Positions 59,741 through 64,000 of a stretch of 64,000 bases of DNA are shown in pieces (within the stretch, counting starts at the first letter, position 1; the number at the start of each line of letters is the position of its first letter). Made by a program: the position numbers and the translations under genes. The notes beneath the pieces are model-generated. The model searched no databases, was not told where the DNA came from, and saw nothing but the letters and a program-made list of their open reading frames with translations. The DNA comes from Staphylococcus saprophyticus subsp. saprophyticus ATCC 15305 = NCTC 7292 (GTDB lineage Bacteria; Bacillota; Bacilli; Staphylococcales; Staphylococcaceae), in the NCBI RefSeq assembly GCF_000010125.1, contig NC_007350.1:1240001-1304000 (forward strand). The letters run 5' to 3'.

Positions 59741-60475
59741 ATGTACGAAGTAAAACTAGATGCCTTTAATGGACCATTAGATTTATTATTGCATCTTATA
59801 CAAAAAATTGAAATTGATATTTATGATATTCCTATGAAAGCATTAACTGAGCAGTATATGCAATATATACATACGATGAATCAATTAGAAATTAATATTG
59901 CTAGTGAATACTTAGTCATGGCTTCAGAATTATTGATGATAAAAAGTAAAATGCTTCTACCTCAAACGAATGAAGTGGAAGATTTAGATGATGATCCACG
60001 AGACGAATTGGTGGATCGTTTAATCGAATATCAAAATTATAAAGCCTACACTGAATTTTTAAATGAACGTAAAGTCGAACGTGCTTTATATTTTTCTAAA
60101 CATCCAACGGATTTATCCCATTTAGAATCCAATGAAACATGGAGCCCAGATAATACAATTGATTTAACAGAATTAATCATTGCCTATCAAAAAGTAAAAA
60201 ACAGAGTTGAGTTCCATACACCTAAAACAGTAGATATACGTAAAGAAACATTCACAATACAACAAGCAACTTCACAAGTCACTGATAAATTAAAGCAGCA
60301 TGAGTCCTTTAACTTCTTTAGCTTATTTAATTTTACAGAACCGATAGAAATGGTAGTGACACATTTCTTAGCTATACTTGAAATGTCAAAATCCGGTATA
60401 GTAAATATTGAACAAGCAAAAAGTTTTGATGATATTAATATTTTAAGAGGAGTAAACTATGGCGTTGCAAGATAA
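59741..60475 (+). CDS. scpA: Segregation and condensation protein A (kleisin)
   Basis: This 244-residue kleisin bridges the Smc ATPase heads in chromosome condensation. The N-terminal [19 protein letters not shown] and the later [20 protein letters not shown] are the family hallmarks. The ATG at 59741 follows GAGGTAG; the upstream GTG at 59702 is not supported. It overlaps scpB by 17 bases. Confidence 0.94.
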
Positions 60476-61007
60476 AGGCATATTAGAAGCACTACTATAC
60501 ACAGCCGGAGACGAAGGTTTGGATCAACAGCAACTACTAGAAATTTTAGAAATTGAACCAACAACATTAACAGAATTAATTGAAGCGTATGATTCACCCG
60601 GTTTAACGATTCAACACTACGGTAATACTTATGTATTAACTACCAAGAAAGAAGCATCTGATTATATCGAACAATTAATTGAACAAAAATCAAAAATGAA
60701 ATTATCACAAGCTGCAATGGAATCTTTATCCATCATTGCATATAATCAGCCCTTATCACGCAGTGATATTGAACTAATTAGAGGTATTAATTCAGACGGC
60801 GCTGTTAAAACATTAATCGCTCGCGGTTTAGTAGAAGCTAAAGAGGAAGCCGATTCTAGAAGTCATCAACTTTATACCACTGAACTATTTTTAAACGTAT
60901 TTGGTATTGAACATTTAGACGATTTACCTACTACAGACGAAGAAGATGAAGAAATCGAAGCGTTCTTTAGTAACTTAGTTAATCAAAAAGGAGATAATCA
61001 TGAATAA
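60459..61007 (+). CDS. scpB: Segregation and condensation protein B
   Basis: This 182-residue winged-helix protein binds ScpA and completes the Smc-ScpAB condensin. The motif [12 protein letters not shown] at the start and [20 protein letters not shown] in the second half are typical. The ATG is inside the end of scpA after AGAGGAG, so coupled. It overlaps rluB by 8 bases. Confidence 0.93.
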
Positions 61008-61737
61008 AGATACAGAAAGACTTCAAAAACGTATTGCCAACAGTGGCTATACTTCACGTAGAAAAGCAGAAACTTTAATTACTGAAGGCAAAGTAAAAGT
61101 GAATGGCACAGTTGAAACTGAATTAGGCACTAAAGTTAAACCTTCTGATAGCATCGAAGTAGAGGGTATCAAATTAGAACAAGAAGACAAATTATATATA
61201 CTATTTTATAAACCTGCACAAGTCATCACCAGTGTTTCAGATGACAGAGGGCGTAAAGTTGTAACTGACTACTTTAAACAAATTAAAACAAGAATTTATC
61301 CAGTTGGCCGTTTAGATTATGATACATCTGGTTTATTATTACTGACAAATGACGGCGAATTCACTAATCTTATGACACATCCACGTTATAAAATAAAGAA
61401 AAAATATGTAGTAAAATTAAAAGGTTATCTCATGCGTGAAGAAGTGAAATCGCTTGAACAAGGTGTCCAACTAGAAGATGGTGTTACTCAACCTGCTATA
61501 ATTAAAGTGAAAAATCAAGATAAAGATAAAAACACAACATTAGTTGAAATCACTATTACTGAAGGACGTAATCGACAAGTGCGTCGCATGTTTGAACATT
61601 TTGGACATCAAGTAACCAAATTGCAACGCATTGAATTTGGACCATTAAACTTGAAAGGTTTAAATGCTGGTGAAGGTAGAGTACTTACGCCACACGAAGT
61701 TAAAATGATACGCCAAATTGCAGAACACGGTAATTAA
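61000..61737 (+). CDS. rluB: 23S rRNA pseudouridine synthase RluB
   Basis: This 245-residue enzyme isomerises a uridine in 23S rRNA. An S4 RNA-binding domain (residues about 6-60) precedes the catalytic domain, whose aspartate is Asp106 in [23 protein letters not shown] lies before the ATG. The overlap with scpB and conserved scpA-scpB-rluB order support a single operon. A weak terminator follows before srrA. Confidence 0.94.
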   Translation: MNKDTERLQKRIANSGYTSRRKAETLITEGKVKVNGTVETELGTKVKPSDSIEVEGIKLEQEDKLYILFYKPAQVITSVSDDRGRKVVTDYFKQIKTRIYPVGRLDYDTSGLLLLTNDGEFTNLMTHPRYKIKKKYVVKLKGYLMREEVKSLEQGVQLEDGVTQPAIIKVKNQDKDKNTTLVEITITEGRNRQVRRMFEHFGHQVTKLQRIEFGPLNLKGLNAGEGRVLTPHEVKMIRQIAEHGN

Positions 61738-61746
61738 TCTGAATTT

Positions 61747-61770
61747 AAATTATCAACTATGATAATTTTT
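61747..61770 (+). terminator. Terminator after rluB
   Basis: aaattatc (61747-61754) pairs with gataattt (61761-61768), loop aactat, followed by tttt. Confidence 0.6.
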
Positions 61771-61812
61771 TCACAAACTTTTTCTTCATAACCACTTTTA
61801 ACCTTAAAGCTA

Positions 61813-61821
61813 TGATATAAT
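61813..61821 (+). promoter_or_regulatory. Extended -10 promoter for srrAB
   Basis: TGATATAAT combines TGn with a perfect TATAAT, about 43 bases upstream of srrA. The -35 region is poor, as usual for this promoter class. Confidence 0.6.
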
Positions 61822-61863
61822 ATGGTTGAATTAGAAAGTTAGTCGTGTGGGAGGTATATACGT

Positions 61864-62589
61864 ATGTCAAACGAAATACTAATTGTAGACGATGAAGATC
61901 GTATTAGAAGATTATTGAAACTATATCTCGAAAGAGAATCTTTTGAAATACATGAAGCAAATGATGGAAATGAAGCATATAGAATGGCAATGGAACATGA
62001 CTATGCTTGCATTTTATTAGATTTGATGCTACCTGAAATGGATGGCATTACCGTTGCGTCTAAATTAAGAGAGCATAAGGAAACACCCATTATCATGTTA
62101 ACTGCTAAAGGTGAGGAAACAAATCGTGTAGAAGGATTTGAATCTGGTGCGGATGACTACATCGTAAAACCATTCTCTCCAAGAGAAGTGGTCCTACGTG
62201 TTAAAGCATTATTAAGACGTACACAAGTGGCAACTGCCGAACAAAGCGAACCACATGCACGTGATTTAATAGAATTTGATCACTTAGTGATTGATAACGA
62301 TGCACACAGAGTGTTGGCAGATGGTAGTCAAGTGAATTTAACACCTAAAGAATATGAATTATTGATCTTCCTAGCAAAAACACCTAATAAAGTATTTGAT
62401 AGAGAACAATTACTAAAAGAAGTATGGCATTATGAGTTCTATGGTGACTTGCGAACTGTAGATACTCACGTTAAACGTTTAAGAGAGAAATTAAATCGTG
62501 TATCAGAGGACGCTGCACATATGATACAAACTGTATGGGGTGTTGGTTATAAATTTGAAATCAAATCAAATAATGAATCAACTCAATAG
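61864..62589 (+). CDS. srrA: Response regulator SrrA (ResD homologue)
   Basis: This 241-residue OmpR-family regulator has a receiver domain (phospho-acceptor Asp53 in LLDLMLPEMDG) and a C-terminal winged helix (LTPKEYELLIFLA, DTHVKRLREKL). With SrrB it switches genes for respiration, fermentation and virulence according to oxygen and redox state. GGGAGG precedes the ATG. It overlaps srrB by 17 bases. Confidence 0.95.
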   Translation: MSNEILIVDDEDRIRRLLKLYLERESFEIHEANDGNEAYRMAMEHDYACILLDLMLPEMDGITVASKLREHKETPIIMLTAKGEETNRVEGFESGADDYIVKPFSPREVVLRVKALLRRTQVATAEQSEPHARDLIEFDHLVIDNDAHRVLADGSQVNLTPKEYELLIFLAKTPNKVFDREQLLKEVWHYEFYGDLRTVDTHVKRLREKLNRVSEDAAHMIQTVWGVGYKFEIKSNNESTQ

Positions 62590-64000
62590 CGTCGTCATTA
62601 AACTGTGGTTAACTATTATTTTTATAGTGACTACAGTTTTAATTTTATTAAGTGCAGCGCTTATAACGTTTATACAATCTTATTTCACGCAAGAAACAGA
62701 AGACTCATTATTAAAAGATGCAAAACGAATTAGTCAACTTTTAGAAAACGCAGATAATAGAGAAACTGCAATTCAACATAGTAGAAAATTAATCGAAGGA
62801 CCAGTTGGACTTATCATAATGAATGATAAGCATATAGATAGACAGGATAAAGATAAAACGAAAAACAAAATGGTCAAAGAAATTAAAAAAAGCAATGATT
62901 ACAATCAAGTATTTAATAATGGTAAACAAGTTTCTGAACATGTCACCTTAAATATGAATGGAAATCAACGAACTTATGTATTAATCGGTTATCCTACAAA
63001 AGCCATTTCATCAGCGGATAATCACACAAATAAGTTTAGTGGTGTATTCATTTATCAAGACCTAAAAACGATTGAAGACACAAACAATGTCATTACCGTT
63101 ATCATTTTAATTATTGCGATTATCTTTTTAGCGATAACAACTATCTTTGCCTTCTTCTTATCTTCTAGAATTACAAAGCCTTTAAGAAATTTAAGAACAC
63201 AAGCGTTAAAAGTATCTAAAGGTGATTATGCGCAAGTTGTCCCAGTCAATTCGCGAGATGAAATAGGGGAATTATCACGCGCATTTAATACAATGAGTTC
63301 CGAAATACAGCAACACATTGACGCATTATCTTCATCTAAAAATATCCGCGATAGTCTAATCAATTCAATGGTAGAAGGCGTATTAGGTTTTAATGATAAA
63401 AAAGAAATTATCATTTCAAACAAAATGGCTAATACTACATTGCAAATGTTAGATGATTTTGCTTTAGAAAAACTTGATGAACAAAATGAACTTACATTTA
63501 AAAATAAAAAAACGCAATTTGAAGTTTATGAAATTAACACGCGCTATTTTGTAATTATTACAAGCTATATCGAACAAATTCAACCTGATGGTCGCAGTGG
63601 TATTGTAGCTATCATTCGTGATATGACTAATGAACATAATATGGACCAAATGAAAAAAGACTTTATTGCAAATGTATCACATGAATTACGCACGCCTATA
63701 TCTTTACTGCAAGGGTATACAGAATCCATCGTTGATGGTATCGTCACCGAACCTGCAGAAATTCATGAGTCACTATCAATTGTGTTAGATGAAACAAAAC
63801 GCTTGAACAGATTAGTGAATGAGTTATTAAATGTTGCTCGTATGGACGCAGAAGGATTAACTGTAAAAAAAGTTGTTCAACCCATTGATCATTTGCTTGA
63901 TAAGGTGCAACAAAAGTATCAAAAACATGCTAAAGATTTAGGTTTAAATATGAATTTAAGTCCAAATACTCACAATCAGATGTGGTATTATGATTCTGAT
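62573..64000 (+). CDS. srrB: Sensor histidine kinase SrrB (5' part)
   Basis: The window ends inside this gene; 476 codons are present of about 580. It is the membrane partner of SrrA. Two membrane helices (about residues 9-33 and 172-195) flank an extracytoplasmic sensor loop. A HAMP linker (about 196-245), a PAS-like region, and the phospho-acceptor His370 in VSHELRTPISLLQGY follow. The ATP-binding domain is just starting at the cut. The ATG at 62573 lies within the end of srrA. It continues as one frame to the last base. Confidence 0.93.
   Translation, partial: MNQLNSVVIKLWLTIIFIVTTVLILLSAALITFIQSYFTQETEDSLLKDAKRISQLLENADNRETAIQHSRKLIEGPVGLIIMNDKHIDRQDKDKTKNKMVKEIKKSNDYNQVFNNGKQVSEHVTLNMNGNQRTYVLIGYPTKAISSADNHTNKFSGVFIYQDLKTIEDTNNVITVIILIIAIIFLAITTIFAFFLSSRITKPLRNLRTQALKVSKGDYAQVVPVNSRDEIGELSRAFNTMSSEIQQHIDALSSSKNIRDSLINSMVEGVLGFNDKKEIIISNKMANTTLQMLDDFALEKLDEQNELTFKNKKTQFEVYEINTRYFVIITSYIEQIQPDGRSGIVAIIRDMTNEHNMDQMKKDFIANVSHELRTPISLLQGYTESIVDGIVTEPAEIHESLSIVLDETKRLNRLVNELLNVARMDAEGLTVKKVVQPIDHLLDKVQQKYQKHAKDLGLNMNLSPNTHNQMWYYDSD

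Noticed and set aside
62573-63700. Minus-strand frames at 63226-63423 and 63464-63649
   Set aside because: Both are shadows of srrB, which is open through the whole stretch in the plus strand.

Overview
The window is a low-GC Firmicute chromosome segment that reads as the Staphylococcus core genome. It is syntenic with the sigA-to-srrAB stretch known from S. aureus. Protein sequences are close to S. aureus and S. epidermidis homologues but not identical, and there is a decayed ptb-buk pair upstream of the branched-chain keto acid dehydrogenase genes. A coagulase-negative staphylococcus is the likeliest source; the species cannot be fixed from sequence reading alone. No rRNA, tRNA, CRISPR array or intact mobile element was seen.

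Layout. 1-7.2 kb: end of sigA, trmK, a Nif3-like gene, cshB, nfo and the zinc operon mreA-mreB-zur with a candidate Zur operator. 7.5-14.9 kb: sodA, pbpC (PBP3), rpmG, a folate cyclo-ligase, rhomboid protease gluP, glucokinase and small housekeeping genes. 15-19.1 kb: the competence pseudopilus operon comGA-GF plus a small seventh gene, running into aroK. 19.15-23.3 kb: glycine riboswitch and the glycine cleavage genes gcvT-gcvPA-gcvPB. 23.4-25.7 kb: rhodanese, lipM, a small membrane protein and a lipoprotein. 25.8-32.9 kb: pepP-like, efp, accB-accC, an Asp23 protein, nusB, xseA-xseB, ispA.

32.9-43 kb: a gap holding a frameshifted IS110-family transposase remnant, then argR, recN, a frameshifted phosphate butyryltransferase gene, about 1 kb of decayed sequence whose end resembles butyrate kinase, then intact lpd-bkdA1-bkdA2-bkdB (branched-chain acyl-CoA for fatty acid synthesis) and brxB. 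43-53 kb: an FUSC-type membrane protein, an unlisted 32-residue membrane ORF, an M20 peptidase, gnd, malR-malA with palindromic operators, an AraC-type regulator and zwf. 53-64 kb: rnz, proC, an SDR, an aldo/keto reductase, nudF, fur, xerD, a DUF309 protein, scpA-scpB-rluB, and srrA with the first part of srrB.

The window is mostly ordinary core genome. I found no convincing undescribed multi-gene system. The points most worth a second look are the ptb-buk decay, the compact single-aptamer glycine riboswitch, the 32-residue membrane ORF, and a set of metal- and arginine-responsive operator candidates. Many starts are TTG or GTG; I placed them by Shine-Dalgarno spacing and family N-termini, so several coordinates differ from the longest possible frame.
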